Shown piece by piece: positions 46,396 through 55,363 of a DNA stretch of 64,000 nt. The stretch is from Pseudonocardia sp. HH130629-09 (GTDB lineage: Bacteria; Actinomycetota; Actinomycetes; Mycobacteriales; Pseudonocardiaceae). A program made the position numbers and the translations under genes. The notes beneath the pieces were generated by a model. The model saw only the letters and a list, made by a program, of their open reading frames with translations, had not been told where the DNA came from and made no database searches. The stretch is from assembly GCF_001294645.1 (NCBI RefSeq), contig NZ_CP011868.1, positions 3,162,001 through 3,226,000 on the forward strand, in the 5' to 3' direction. Each line of letters starts with the position of its first letter. Within the stretch, counting starts at the first letter, position 1.

Positions 46396-47847
46396 ATGGA
46401 CGTCGCCGTCGTCGTGCTCTACCTCGCCGCCATGATCGCCTTCGGGTTCTGGGGGCGCCGCCGCACCACCGACCGCACCGACTTCCTCGTGGCCGGGCGC
46501 CGGCTCGGGCCGTGGCTCTACTCCGGGACGATGGCCGCGGTCGTCCTCGGCGGCGCCTCCACGATCGGCGGGGTCGGGCTCGGCTACCAGTACGGGCTGT
46601 CCGGGATGTGGCTGGTCGTCGCGATCGGCTCCGGGATCCTGGTGCTGTCGCTGGCGTTCTCCGGGCGCATCCAGCGGCTCGGGGTGTTCACCGTCGGGCA
46701 GATGCTGGAGCTGCGCTACGGCACCGGGCTCGGCGCCCCGTCCGGGATCGTCATGTGGGCCTACACGCTGATGCTGGCCGTCACCTCGACGATCGCCTAC
46801 GCGACGATCTTCGGGGTGCTGCTGGACCTGCCGCGGGTGCCGTCGATCCTGATCGGCGGTGCGGTCGTGGTCGTGTACTCCACGCTGGGCGGCATGTGGT
46901 CGGTGACGCTCACCGACTTCGTCCAGTTCCTGGTCAAGACCGTCGGGATCTTCCTGGTGCTGCTGCCGGTCGCGCTGTGGCGGGCGGGCGGCTGGGACGG
47001 GCTGGTCGCCGCGGTCCCCGCCGACGCGCTGTCGCTCACCTCGATCGGCGGCGGCACGATCCTCACCTACTTCGTGACCTACGGCTTCGGGCTGCTGATC
47101 GGCCAGGACATCTGGCAGCGGGTGTTCACCGCCCGCTCCCCCGGGGTGGCGCGCTGGGCCGGGTTCGGCGCCGGGCTGTACTGCCTGGCCTACGGCGTGG
47201 TCGGCGCGCTGATCGGCACCGCCGCGCAGGTCGTCGTGCCCGGTCTGGACTCGCGCGACGACGCGTTCGCCGCGATCGTCGAGGCCGCGATGCCGCCGGT
47301 GTTGGCCGGGCTGGTGCTCGCCGCCGCGCTCTCGGCGGTCATGTCGACCTCCAGCGGCGCGCTGCTGGCGACGGCGACGGTGTTCGACCAGGACCTGCTC
47401 GGCGCGCTGCGCCGCCGGCGGGGCGCGGCCGCGAGGGACACGGGGACCGAGGACCCGGCGCACGACGAGCTGTCCGGGAACCGCTGGGCGGTGGCCGCGT
47501 TCGGCGTGGTCATGGTCGGGATCGCCTGTCTGCTGCGCGACGTCGTCGCCGCGCTCACCATGGCCTACGGGATCCTGGTCGGCGGGCTGCTGGTGCCGGT
47601 GCTGGGCGGGCTGCTGTGGCGGCGCGCCACCCGGGCCGGGGCGCTCGCCGCGATGGGCACCGGGACGGTGGTCACGCTCGCGACGATGCTCGCGCTGGGC
47701 GACCTCTACGCCAACGAGCCGGTGTTCGCCGGGCTCGGGACGGGCCTGGTCGCCTTCGTCGTGGTGTCGCTCGCGACCCGCCCGGTCGAGGCCGACGTGC
47801 GGGCCGGGTGGGACGAGCGAGTGGGCGCCGCCGCGGGACGGGACTGA
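46396..47847 (+). CDS. Sodium:solute symporter (SSS family)
   Basis: This 483-residue protein with about 13 helices has the family pattern: DFLVAGRRLGPWLYSGTMAA near residue 29, GGASTIGGVGLGYQYGLSGM near 51, and MSTSSGALLATATVFDQDL near 318, which lines the second sodium site. It imports a solute with sodium. Its six-base distance from the ureohydrolase gene points to a guanidino compound or amine as cargo. It ends 28 bases before the convergent ABC ATPase gene. Confidence 0.92.
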   Translation: MDVAVVVLYLAAMIAFGFWGRRRTTDRTDFLVAGRRLGPWLYSGTMAAVVLGGASTIGGVGLGYQYGLSGMWLVVAIGSGILVLSLAFSGRIQRLGVFTVGQMLELRYGTGLGAPSGIVMWAYTLMLAVTSTIAYATIFGVLLDLPRVPSILIGGAVVVVYSTLGGMWSVTLTDFVQFLVKTVGIFLVLLPVALWRAGGWDGLVAAVPADALSLTSIGGGTILTYFVTYGFGLLIGQDIWQRVFTARSPGVARWAGFGAGLYCLAYGVVGALIGTAAQVVVPGLDSRDDAFAAIVEAAMPPVLAGLVLAAALSAVMSTSSGALLATATVFDQDLLGALRRRRGAAARDTGTEDPAHDELSGNRWAVAAFGVVMVGIACLLRDVVAALTMAYGILVGGLLVPVLGGLLWRRATRAGALAAMGTGTVVTLATMLALGDLYANEPVFAGLGTGLVAFVVVSLATRPVEADVRAGWDERVGAAAGRD

Positions 47848-47875
47848 GCGGCGCCCGGCGGGTCCGCCCGCACGG

Positions 47876-48931
47876 TCAGTCGAGACGGGCGCCGTCGGCG
47901 GCGAACAGGTGGGTGCGCTCCGGGTCCGGCGCGAGGTGCACCCCGGTGCCCCGCGCCGGTGGGCGGCGTCCGTCCACCCGGGCCACCATCGAGTGCTCGA
48001 CGCCGTCGACACGGGCGCGGCCGTAGACGTAGGCGTCCGCGCCGAGCTCCTCCACGAGGTCGATCTCCAGCGGGATCCCGTCCTCGGCGAGGCGCAGGTC
48101 CTCCGGGCGGACGCCCACGGTGACCGTGTCCCCCGCCCCGCGCGGCACCGCGACGTCGACGCCGCCCAGCCGGACCCCGTCGGGGGTCACCGGCAGGCTC
48201 AGCAGGTTCATCGCCGGCGAGCCGATGAACCCGGCGACGAACGCGTTGGCCGGCCGGGCGTACAGCTCGCCGGGGGCGGCGCACTGCTGCAGCAGACCGT
48301 CCTTGAGCACGGCCACCCGGTCGCCCATCGTCATCGCCTCGACCTGGTCGTGGGTGACGTACACGGTGGTGACCCCCAACCGTCGCTGCAGCGACGCGAT
48401 CTGGGTGCGGGTCTGCACGCGCAGCTTCGCGTCGAGGTTGGACAGCGGCTCGTCCATCAGGAACACCTGCGGCTGGCGAACGATCGCGCGGCCCATCGCG
48501 ACGCGCTGACGCTGCCCGCCCGAGAGCGCCTTGGGCTTGCGGTCCAGGTAGGCCTCCAGGTCGAGGATGCGGGCGGCCTCGGCGACCCGGTGGGCGATCT
48601 CGGCCCTGGCGGTGCCCGCCATCCGCAGCGCGAAGCCCATGTTCTCGGCGACCGACATGTGCGGGTAGAGGGCGTAGTTCTGGAACACCATGGCGATGTC
48701 GCGTTCCTTGGGCGCGACGCCGGTGACGTCGCGCTCGCCGATCCGGATGTGCCCGCCGTCGACGTCCTCCAGCCCGGCGAGCATCCGCAGCGAGGTGGTC
48801 TTGCCGCAGCCCGAGGGCCCGACCAGGACGAGGAACTCGCCGTCGGCGATCTCGAGGTCGAGGGCGTCGACGGCGGCCCGGGTCGACCCGGGGTAGCGCC
48901 GTGTCACCGCGTCGTAGGTCACGCCGGCCAT
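47876..48931 (-). CDS. ABC importer ATP-binding subunit (UgpC/MsmK type)
   Basis: This 351-residue ATPase has Walker A GPSGCGKTT near residue 39, the Q-loop VFQNYALYPHMSVAENMGF, signature LSGGQRQRV near 137, and Walker B VFLMDEPLSNLDAK near 157. The C-terminal TOBE/OB regulatory region includes VTVGVRPEDLRLAEDGI. ATPases of this type energise sugar-type importers with MalF/MalG permeases. No permeases are in its own operon, but a MalF/MalG pair without an ATPase lies at 57.1-58.9 kb under the same operator sequence, so they are probably one transporter. The start overlaps the upstream hydrolase gene by 13 bases. Confidence 0.93.
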   Translation of the reverse strand: MAGVTYDAVTRRYPGSTRAAVDALDLEIADGEFLVLVGPSGCGKTTSLRMLAGLEDVDGGHIRIGERDVTGVAPKERDIAMVFQNYALYPHMSVAENMGFALRMAGTARAEIAHRVAEAARILDLEAYLDRKPKALSGGQRQRVAMGRAIVRQPQVFLMDEPLSNLDAKLRVQTRTQIASLQRRLGVTTVYVTHDQVEAMTMGDRVAVLKDGLLQQCAAPGELYARPANAFVAGFIGSPAMNLLSLPVTPDGVRLGGVDVAVPRGAGDTVTVGVRPEDLRLAEDGIPLEIDLVEELGADAYVYGRARVDGVEHSMVARVDGRRPPARGTGVHLAPDPERTHLFAADGARLD

Positions 48932-49878
48932 GGTGGTGGTCCTTCCGGTGGGGGGTCGGGCTCGCGGTACAGGTCGGGTCTGCGGTCGCGCAGGACGTGG
49001 TTGTGCGGGGTGAGGTGCTTGTCGCGGGCGGCGGCCGGGTCGAGGGCGGCCAGCAGCACGCCGGACTCCCCCGGCGGCGGCCCGCCGGGCCCGGCGAGCA
49101 GGTTCCCGTCGGCGTCGGCGATCACCGGCGCCTCGAACCAGGCGACCCCGCGCTCGGTGCCGCAGCGGTCCGCGGCGACCACGTGCACCCGGTACGCCCC
49201 GGCGACGGCGCGGACCTTGGCGACCTCCAGCGGGTCCTGCTCGCCGGGGGTCGGGCGCCACGGCCAGTTCACCGGCGCGGCGACGATCTCGGCGCCGTCC
49301 TGCGCGGCCCGGCGTACCCACTCGGGGAACTCCAGGTCGTAGCAGACCATCGGGGCGATCCGGCCGGCCGCGGTCGCGACCACCGGGGGTGCGGCGTCGC
49401 CGGGGGTGAACAGCGTGTGCTCGCGGTCCCACAGGTGGACCTTGCGGTAGACCGCGCGCCGCAGTCCGTCCTCGACGACGACGGCGCTGTTGTAGACCCG
49501 GCCGTCGGCGCCGCGCTCGGCGAACCCGGCCACGATGACGCAGCGCAGCTCCGCCGACAGGGCCGCGAACCGGGCGACGGTGGGCCCGTCGGCCGGTTCG
49601 GCGGCGGCCCGCGCCTCGGCGGCGTCGGCGAAGGCGTACCCGCAGACGGCGAGCTCGGGCAGGACGACCAGCCGGGCGCCGCCGGCGACCGCCTCGCGCA
49701 CCGCGCGCTCGGCGATCGCCGGGTCCGGGGCGTCGATCCGCGCCGGGATCCGGCACGCCGCCACCGTCACCCGGCCGTCGGTGGCCGCCGCCGGTGCGGG
49801 GGCCACGGGCCCCGCCTCCGGTGCAGGCACCGTGGGGCCCGCCGCCGGCCCCGCCTCCGTGGGGTCCGTCGCCGACAT
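48919..49878 (-). CDS. Carbon-nitrogen hydrolase (nitrilase superfamily)
   Basis: This protein of about 319 residues has the full catalytic triad: Glu75 in VVLPELAVCGY, Lys146 in VYRKVHLWD and Cys179 in PMVCYDLEFPEW. It hydrolyses a nitrile, amide or carbamoyl group; N-carbamoylputrescine amidase and omega-amidase are relatives. Residues 1-34 are an Ala/Pro-rich tail not found in typical members. ATG 49878 is chosen because the longer frame to 49974 would overlap the bicupin gene by 86 bases. It lies in the NTF2-like/bicupin/ATPase operon, so its substrate is probably an intermediate of the LacI-controlled pathway. Confidence 0.88.
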   Translation of the reverse strand: MSATDPTEAGPAAGPTVPAPEAGPVAPAPAAATDGRVTVAACRIPARIDAPDPAIAERAVREAVAGGARLVVLPELAVCGYAFADAAEARAAAEPADGPTVARFAALSAELRCVIVAGFAERGADGRVYNSAVVVEDGLRRAVYRKVHLWDREHTLFTPGDAAPPVVATAAGRIAPMVCYDLEFPEWVRRAAQDGAEIVAAPVNWPWRPTPGEQDPLEVAKVRAVAGAYRVHVVAADRCGTERGVAWFEAPVIADADGNLLAGPGGPPPGESGVLLAALDPAAARDKHLTPHNHVLRDRRPDLYREPDPPPEGPPPWPA

Positions 49879-49888
49879 CCCGGCCGCC

Positions 49889-51055
49889 TCAGTCGTCCTC
49901 GGCCGCGAACGCCAGCACCGCGGCCGGTGCGAGGTAGCCGTCGGCGTCGAGTACCCGGCCCCGGTCACGGGCACCGGCCACGACCTCGCGCGCCCACTCG
50001 TGCCGGACCCGGCCGTCGCCGCCGGTGACCACCAGCAGCTCCGCAGTGCCGGGGGTGGCGGTCCGGCCGCCCTCGGCGTCGAGCGCCGTCACCGACCGCC
50101 AGACGCCGGGCGGCACCGACAGGGTGTCCCGCGGGCCGAGCTCGACGGTGCGCGCGTCGTCGCCGGTGTTGAGGGTGACCGCCCAGTGCCCGGCCTTCAC
50201 CGTCAGCACCTGGGTCGCGTCGTGCCGGTGGGTGAGCACACCGTCGCCGGGCAGGGCCCGCAGCCACGCCAGCGCGAACCCGTGCGGGTCGAGCAGCCGC
50301 GGTACGGCGGCCCGGCTCTCCACACTGCCCCAGCCGATGACCGGGGCGAGCTCGGCGCCGCCGCCGGGCAGCCGCGAGCACAGGTAGGGCTCGGCGACCC
50401 ACGGCCGGTCGGCGGCGTGCACCACGCGGCCACGGAACTGCTCGCGGGTGTAGACGTCGAGCCGGTCGATCTCGGCCTGCTCCATCGGCCGGATCAGCGC
50501 GACGTCGTCGGGCAGCGCGTCCCCGGCGACGGTGTCGACGAGCCGGTTGTCCGCGGTGAGGTGCAGGCCGTGACCGGCCGCCTCGGCCAGGACCGTGGGG
50601 CCCCAGATGATGCCGCCGGTGTCGTCGCGCCCCAGGACGGTGAGCAGGATGCCGTCGTCGCCGCCGACGTTGGTGAAGCCGCGGAAGATCCACGGCGGGA
50701 CCGAGACGACGTCGCCGTCGACGCTGCGGTAGGTGCCCTGGGTGCCGTCCGGGCCCCAGCGCAGCTCGTAGTCGCCGTCGAAGTTGATGAAGACCTCGGC
50801 GGTGAAGTGCAGGTGCAGGCTGTTCGTGGTGCCGTGCGGCATGCCCGCCGCACCGAGGTTGAAGCCGTGCGGCTCGCGCAGGTTGACGTGCTGGGACGCG
50901 TTCTGCGTGACCCCGAGGCCGATGAAGGAGTAGTTGTCCTTGCGGTCCGAGCCCGGGGTGCGGCAGTCGATGAACGCGGCCTTGCACGGGACCCAGTCCG
51001 CGTGCCGGACGGTGCGGCGGGCGAGCTCGCCCGCGCTGACCACCGTGTCGTGCAT
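49889..51055 (-). CDS. Two-domain cupin protein
   Basis: This 388-residue bicupin has a first barrel with candidate metal ligands in NSLHLHFTAEVFINFDGDY near residue 80 and a second barrel with GVLTHRHDATQVLTVKAGHW near 280. Bicupins include dioxygenases, decarboxylases and isomerases, and I cannot place this one. ATG 51055 with GGAGCACC upstream is preferred over the longer frame to 51124, which overlaps the NTF2-like gene. Genes before and after are closely packed (13 and 10 bases), so it is translated as part of the operon controlled by the operator at 52099. Confidence 0.8.
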   Translation of the reverse strand: MHDTVVSAGELARRTVRHADWVPCKAAFIDCRTPGSDRKDNYSFIGLGVTQNASQHVNLREPHGFNLGAAGMPHGTTNSLHLHFTAEVFINFDGDYELRWGPDGTQGTYRSVDGDVVSVPPWIFRGFTNVGGDDGILLTVLGRDDTGGIIWGPTVLAEAAGHGLHLTADNRLVDTVAGDALPDDVALIRPMEQAEIDRLDVYTREQFRGRVVHAADRPWVAEPYLCSRLPGGGAELAPVIGWGSVESRAAVPRLLDPHGFALAWLRALPGDGVLTHRHDATQVLTVKAGHWAVTLNTGDDARTVELGPRDTLSVPPGVWRSVTALDAEGGRTATPGTAELLVVTGGDGRVRHEWAREVVAGARDRGRVLDADGYLAPAAVLAFAAEDD

Positions 51056-51068
51056 GTCGGTGCTCCGG

Positions 51069-52064
51069 TCAGTAGATGTTGGTGTCGGTGAACGCCTCGG
51101 TCCGGCCGGCGTCGATCTGCGCACGCAGCGCGATCTCGTCGAACACCCGGACCTCCTTGACGATGCGGCCGCCCTGGACCAGGAACTGCGAGACGCCGAG
51201 CAGCTCCACCTCGCCGCCGGTGAGCGGACCGAACGCGGGCGTCCCGCGGTAGGTCCCGCGCATCACCCAGGTCACCGCGATCCGCAGGCCCGCATAGCGC
51301 TCGGCGTGGTTGGTCTGGACGTCGCGGACCTCGAACCGCGCGTCCGGGAACGGCGCGACGAGCGCGAGCAGGTCGCGCTGGTAGCCGTCCGGGCGCACGA
51401 CGGTCTGGTCCCCGACGGTGTGCAGGAACAGGTCACGGTGCATGTAGTCGGTGACCTTCTGGTAGCGACGCGAGTTCCAGACCTCCTCGAGGAACTCCAG
51501 CACCATCTCGCACTCGGGCCGGAAGTCGTCCGGCCGCGTGCCGCTGTCCCCGACGGCCAGCACGTCCTTCGGTGTCTGCTCGGTCATCGAGCCCTGGTAG
51601 CCGCGGAAGCGTTGCGCCCGCACCGCCTCCGCGGGGTCGATGCCCTGCTGCAGGCAGCTCGCCAGCTCGTCGCGGACCACCCAATCCTCGACCATGCGTC
51701 CGCGCCGGTACAGGCAGTTGGCGATTGTGCGCTTGCGGATCCGCCTGACCACGCCGTCGACGAGGATCTCGTCGGCGGAGAACACCAGGTGCGAGCTGAG
51801 GAACGCGTCGTCGCCGCGGGCCTCCCACACCACGTCCTCGGCCTGGCCCACGTGCTGCGGGGTGCCCGCGATGCGCATCAGGCTGCCCTCGATCACGCCG
51901 TCACGGCCGATCACGGTGCCGAGCCCGCCGTGGACGATCGAGTCCGGCTCGTAGTTGTCGACGATGTAGGACACGTCCCGCTGGACCCAGATCCGGTCGG
52001 TCACCTCGCGGATGAAGTCGTCCGGGTCGTTGTAGGGCTCATACGCGACCGGGTCGAGCGCCAT
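51069..52064 (-). CDS. Protein with two SnoaL/NTF2-like domains
   Basis: This 331-residue protein appears to contain two NTF2-like alpha+beta cones. The first is about residues 15-140 (FIREVTDRIWVQRDVSYIVD ... GLGTVIGRDGVIEG). The second is about 180-310 (FLEEVWNSRRYQKVTDYM ... TVVRPDGYQRDLLALVAPFP). Such folds serve as cyclases, isomerases, dehydratases or binding proteins. I know of no catabolic role for a duplicated one. It is first in a four-gene operon, with GAGGAAGG before ATG 52064 and an operator/-10 35-50 bases upstream. Confidence 0.8.
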   Translation of the reverse strand: MALDPVAYEPYNDPDDFIREVTDRIWVQRDVSYIVDNYEPDSIVHGGLGTVIGRDGVIEGSLMRIAGTPQHVGQAEDVVWEARGDDAFLSSHLVFSADEILVDGVVRRIRKRTIANCLYRRGRMVEDWVVRDELASCLQQGIDPAEAVRAQRFRGYQGSMTEQTPKDVLAVGDSGTRPDDFRPECEMVLEFLEEVWNSRRYQKVTDYMHRDLFLHTVGDQTVVRPDGYQRDLLALVAPFPDARFEVRDVQTNHAERYAGLRIAVTWVMRGTYRGTPAFGPLTGGEVELLGVSQFLVQGGRIVKEVRVFDEIALRAQIDAGRTEAFTDTNIY

Positions 52065-52098
52065 GGTCGTCCTTCCTCGTCGGGATCCGTACCACGAC

Positions 52099-52112
52099 TG
52101 TATGCGTATGCA
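52099..52112 (-). promoter_or_regulatory. LacI-type operator O1 in front of the NTF2-like operon
   Basis: TGTATGCGTATGCA on the plus strand is the exact reverse complement of the site at 61607-61620. A minus-strand -10 (TACAGT, 52102-52097) overlaps it, so binding would block transcription. Confidence 0.75.
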
Positions 52113-52159
52113 CACCTGCCGGGCAAGGGCCGCGCGGGGATTTCCGGCGGCCGGATCGG

Positions 52160-53155
52160 CTACGCCCGAGGAGCGGCCACGGTCGCGCGGTCGACGTAGT
52201 GCGTCGGGTACACGACGTGCCGCGGCTCGGCCGTGGGGTCGGTCAGCCGCGCGACGACCAGGCGGGCGGACTCCCGGGCGACCTCGTCGAGGTCGTAGGC
52301 GACGGTGCTGAGGCGCACCATGGCCCAGCGCGAGGTCGGCAGGTCGTCGAAGCCGACCACCGAGGTGTGACCGGGCACCGGGACGCCGGCCTCGGCGGCG
52401 GCGTCGAGCACCCCGAGCGCGACGACGTCGTTGCCGCACAGCAGCAGGGTCGGTCCGCCGGCCCGCTCGTACAGGGTGCGGAACCCCTCGCGGCCGGTGG
52501 CGAAGTCGAACGGGCCGTGCAGCACGTCGCGCTGGGCGAGCGTCAGGCCGTGCTCGTCGAGGACCGTGCGCACGACCTGCTCACGCACCTCACCGGTGCT
52601 GGTGTTGCGCGGCCCGAAGATCGCCCCGATCCGACTGTGGCCCAGCCGGACGGCCTCGTCGAGCACCTCGCGCACACCCTGCTCGGGGTCGACGGTCACC
52701 GCGTCGGCGACCACGCTGGGTGCGGTCCGGTTCAGGTAGACGAACGGCACGCCGCGGTCGCGCAGCCGGGCGGGCTGGATGGAGTCCACCGTCGTCGTGG
52801 ACAGCACCACCCCGGCCAGGCCGTGCGCGGCGACCCGCTCGGGCAGCGGCGCGGTCCCGGCCGACTCGGTGATCAGCACGAGCTCGTGGCCGAGCCCCTC
52901 CAGCTCGTGGTGCAGCGGGCCGATCATGTTCGCGTAGAACTGGTTCTCCAGGTCGGCGACGACCAGCCCGATCCGGTTCGAGCGGCCCACCGACAGCGCC
53001 CGCCCGATCGCGTTGGTCGAGTAGCCCAGAGCCAGGGCCGCCTCGCGGACCTTGCGCTTGGTCGCCTCCGACACCCGGGGGTGGTCGGTGAGCGCGCGCG
53101 ACACCGTCGGCTGCGAGACCCCGGCGAGCCTCGCCACGTCGCGACTGGTGACCAT
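52160..53155 (-). CDS. LacI-family transcriptional regulator of the catabolic cluster
   Basis: This 331-residue regulator has the N-terminal helix-turn-helix and hinge (TSRDVARLAGVSQPTVSRAL, residues 3-22), then a hinge helix (IGRALSVGRSNRIGLVVADL) and a periplasmic-binding-protein-like effector domain up to residue 331. It is the only regulator gene among the operons that carry the shared 14-bp site, and sites of this form (a palindrome with central CG) are typical for LacI proteins. The operator at 53250-53263 lies in its own divergent promoter region, so autoregulation is likely. The effector is unknown, presumably the imported substrate or an intermediate. Confidence 0.93.
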   Translation of the reverse strand: MVTSRDVARLAGVSQPTVSRALTDHPRVSEATKRKVREAALALGYSTNAIGRALSVGRSNRIGLVVADLENQFYANMIGPLHHELEGLGHELVLITESAGTAPLPERVAAHGLAGVVLSTTTVDSIQPARLRDRGVPFVYLNRTAPSVVADAVTVDPEQGVREVLDEAVRLGHSRIGAIFGPRNTSTGEVREQVVRTVLDEHGLTLAQRDVLHGPFDFATGREGFRTLYERAGGPTLLLCGNDVVALGVLDAAAEAGVPVPGHTSVVGFDDLPTSRWAMVRLSTVAYDLDEVARESARLVVARLTDPTAEPRHVVYPTHYVDRATVAAPRA

Positions 53156-53249
53156 GTCCGCCCTTCCCCCGACCGGCCGTCGAGCCTAGTGCTCCGCCGG
53201 ACACACCCTTGACAGCGGCGCGTCGCCGTCGTTCACTCCTGAGCCGTAG

Positions 53250-53263
53250 CACATACGTATGCT
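53250..53263 (+). promoter_or_regulatory. LacI-type operator O2 between lacI-like gene and hisD-like gene 1
   Basis: CACATACGTATGCT contains the perfect palindrome CATACGTATG and matches the inferred TGCATACGTATGCA at 11 of 14 positions. It overlaps the probable -10 TATGCT (53258-53263) of the hisD-like operon and lies 95 bases upstream of the regulator start. Confidence 0.75.
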
Positions 53264-53279
53264 ACCAAGAGAGGGCGGT

Positions 53280-54605
53280 ATGGCGCAGGAACTGAAGAGT
53301 GCGACGGGGACGGCCCCGCGCCGCAGCGACGCGGGCGTCGCCGAGCGGGTCCGGGCGATCGTCGACGACGTGCGCACGCGCGGCGACGCGGCAGTACGGG
53401 AGTACGCGGACCGGTTCGACGGCCGCGCCCCGGAGCGCCTGACCCCCGAGCGGGTCGACGAGCTGGTCGCGTCGCTGCCGCAGCAGGTGGTCGACGACAT
53501 CCGGTTCGTGCAGGACCAGGTCCGGAACTTCGCCCGGGTCCAGCGGGAGTCCCTGCACGACGTCGAGGTCGAGACCCTGCCGGGGGTGGTCCTCGGGCAC
53601 CGGCACGTCCCGGTCGGCTCGGCGGGTGCGTACGTGCCGGGCGGGCGGTACCCGCTGACGGCGTCGGCGCACATGACGATCGTGACCGCGAAGGCCGCGG
53701 GCGTGCCGCACGTGGTCGCCTGCACGCCGCCGATCCGTGGCGAGGTCCCGGCGGCGACGGTCGCGGCGATGCACCTGGCCGGCGCCGACGAGATCCACGT
53801 CCTGGGCGGGGTCCAGGCGGTCGCGGCGATGGCGCTGGGCACCGACTCGGTCTCCCCGGTCGACATGCTGGCCGGGCCGGGCAACGCCTACGTCGCCGAG
53901 GCCAAGCGGCAGCTGTTCGGCGAGGTCGGCATCGACCTGTTCGCCGGGCCGACCGAGATCCTGGTCGTCGCCGACGACACCGCCGACCCGCTCACCGTCG
54001 CCGTCGACCTGCTGTCGCAGGCCGAGCACGGCCCGGACTCCCCCGCCGTGCTCGTCACCACCTCCGCCGCGCTGGGACGGGCGGTGCTCGACCTGGTCGA
54101 CCGGCTGCTGCCGGGGCTGCCCACGAACGACCTGGCCGGGCCCGCGTGGCGCGACCACGGCCGGATCGTGGTCTGCGACGACGCCGACGAGATGTGGCGC
54201 GTCGCCGACGACCTCGCCGCCGAGCACGTCCAGGTGTTCACCGCCCGGCCGCGCGAGGCGCTGGACCGGATGCGGAACTACGGCGCGCTGTTCCTCGGCG
54301 AGAACACCTGCGTCTCCTACGGCGACAAGGTCATCGGCACCAACCACGTCCTGCCCACCCTGGGCGCGGCCCGCTACACCGGCGGGCTGTGGGTCGGGAA
54401 GTACCTCAAGACCTGCACCTACCAGGAGGTCCACGACCCGGCGGCGAGCGCGGAACTGGGCCGGGTGTGCGGGCGGGCGTCGCGGGTGGAGCTGTTCGAG
54501 GGGCACGCCCGCTCCGGGGACCTGCGGGCCTGGCGGCACGGTGGCGACCGGTTCGGCTGGCTGGACGCGGTCGCCCCGGCCGGGAGCACGGTGGCGGGGT
54601 CGTGA
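53280..54605 (+). CDS. Histidinol dehydrogenase-like enzyme, copy 1 (catabolic)
   Basis: This 441-residue NAD-dependent alcohol dehydrogenase of the HisD family has expected zinc ligands and catalytic residues: QAEHGP near residue 247, the AEHV pair near 314, SYGDKVIGTNHVLPT near 345 and FEGH near 408. It stands outside any his operon and next to an SDR and an aldolase. That makes it a catabolic paralogue; the characterised one is sulfopropanediol dehydrogenase (HpsN), but other polyols are possible. ATG 53280 with GAGAGGG upstream is preferred over ATG 53259, which lies inside the operator. It shares a 4-base overlap with the SDR gene. Confidence 0.88.
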   Translation: MAQELKSATGTAPRRSDAGVAERVRAIVDDVRTRGDAAVREYADRFDGRAPERLTPERVDELVASLPQQVVDDIRFVQDQVRNFARVQRESLHDVEVETLPGVVLGHRHVPVGSAGAYVPGGRYPLTASAHMTIVTAKAAGVPHVVACTPPIRGEVPAATVAAMHLAGADEIHVLGGVQAVAAMALGTDSVSPVDMLAGPGNAYVAEAKRQLFGEVGIDLFAGPTEILVVADDTADPLTVAVDLLSQAEHGPDSPAVLVTTSAALGRAVLDLVDRLLPGLPTNDLAGPAWRDHGRIVVCDDADEMWRVADDLAAEHVQVFTARPREALDRMRNYGALFLGENTCVSYGDKVIGTNHVLPTLGAARYTGGLWVGKYLKTCTYQEVHDPAASAELGRVCGRASRVELFEGHARSGDLRAWRHGGDRFGWLDAVAPAGSTVAGS

Positions 54606-55363
54606 ACGCGGCGGTCACGGGGCGCACCGCGCTGGTGACCGGCGGCGGCAGCGGGCTGGGTGCGGCGATCGCGTCGCACCTGGCCCGCGCCGGCGCCCGG
54701 GTCGTGCTCGCCGGACGGCGCGCCGACGCCCTCGCCGCGACCGCGGCCCGGATCGGGCCCGCCGCCCGGGCCGAGACGTGCGACGTCGCCGACCCGGACT
54801 CCGTCGCGGACCTGGCGGCCCGGCTCGCCGACGAGGAGGTCTCTATCGTCGTCAACAACGCCGGGATCGCCGGTCCGGTCGCCCCGCTGGTCGAGGTGAG
54901 CCCGCAGGAGTGGGACGAGGTGTTCGCGGTCAACGTGCGCGGCACCTACCTGGTGTGCCGGGCGTTCCTGCCGCCGATGCTGGAGCGCGGCGACGGCGAC
55001 GTGGTCAACGTGGCCTCGGTGTCGGGGAAGCGGCCGCTCGCCCGGCGCACGTCCTACTGCGCGTCGAAGACCGCGGTGCTGGGACTGACCTCGACGCTCG
55101 CGTTCGAGGCCGGCCCGGCCGGAGTGCGGGTCAACGCCCTGTCGCCCGGACCGGTCGAGGGGGACCGGATGGACCGGAACTTCGCCCTCGAGGCGCGGCG
55201 GACCGGCACCGACGTCGCCGCGGCGCGCGCGGCGTTCGTCGGGCGGGCCGCGCTCGGCCGCATGATCACCACCGACGAGGTGGGCGCGGCCGTCGTCGCG
55301 ATGCTCGCCATGCCGGGGCTGTCGGGCGCCGACGTCGACCTGTCGGCCGGGATGATCGCGTGA
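54602..55363 (+). CDS. Short-chain dehydrogenase/reductase
   Basis: This 253-residue classical SDR has the cofactor motif TGGGSGLG near residue 13, NNAG near 85, and the catalytic Ser ... Tyr-x-x-x-Lys (VASVSG and TSYCASK) near 140-157. A residue pattern AGRR after strand two suggests NADP preference. It oxidises or reduces a hydroxyl or keto group of the pathway intermediate. It is coupled to the hisD-like gene and to the aldolase gene by 4-base GTGA overlaps, so the three are one transcript. Confidence 0.92.
   Translation: MNAAVTGRTALVTGGGSGLGAAIASHLARAGARVVLAGRRADALAATAARIGPAARAETCDVADPDSVADLAARLADEEVSIVVNNAGIAGPVAPLVEVSPQEWDEVFAVNVRGTYLVCRAFLPPMLERGDGDVVNVASVSGKRPLARRTSYCASKTAVLGLTSTLAFEAGPAGVRVNALSPGPVEGDRMDRNFALEARRTGTDVAAARAAFVGRAALGRMITTDEVGAAVVAMLAMPGLSGADVDLSAGMIA

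Noticed and set aside
43795..48012. 1405-residue minus-strand frame across PucR, ureohydrolase and symporter
   Set aside because: The product is Arg/His/Asp-rich with no domain, and it overlaps three clear genes; a codon-bias shadow.
53280..54605. Biosynthetic histidinol dehydrogenase (hisD)
   Set aside because: No other his genes are near; the gene is coupled to an SDR and an aldolase under a LacI-type operator.
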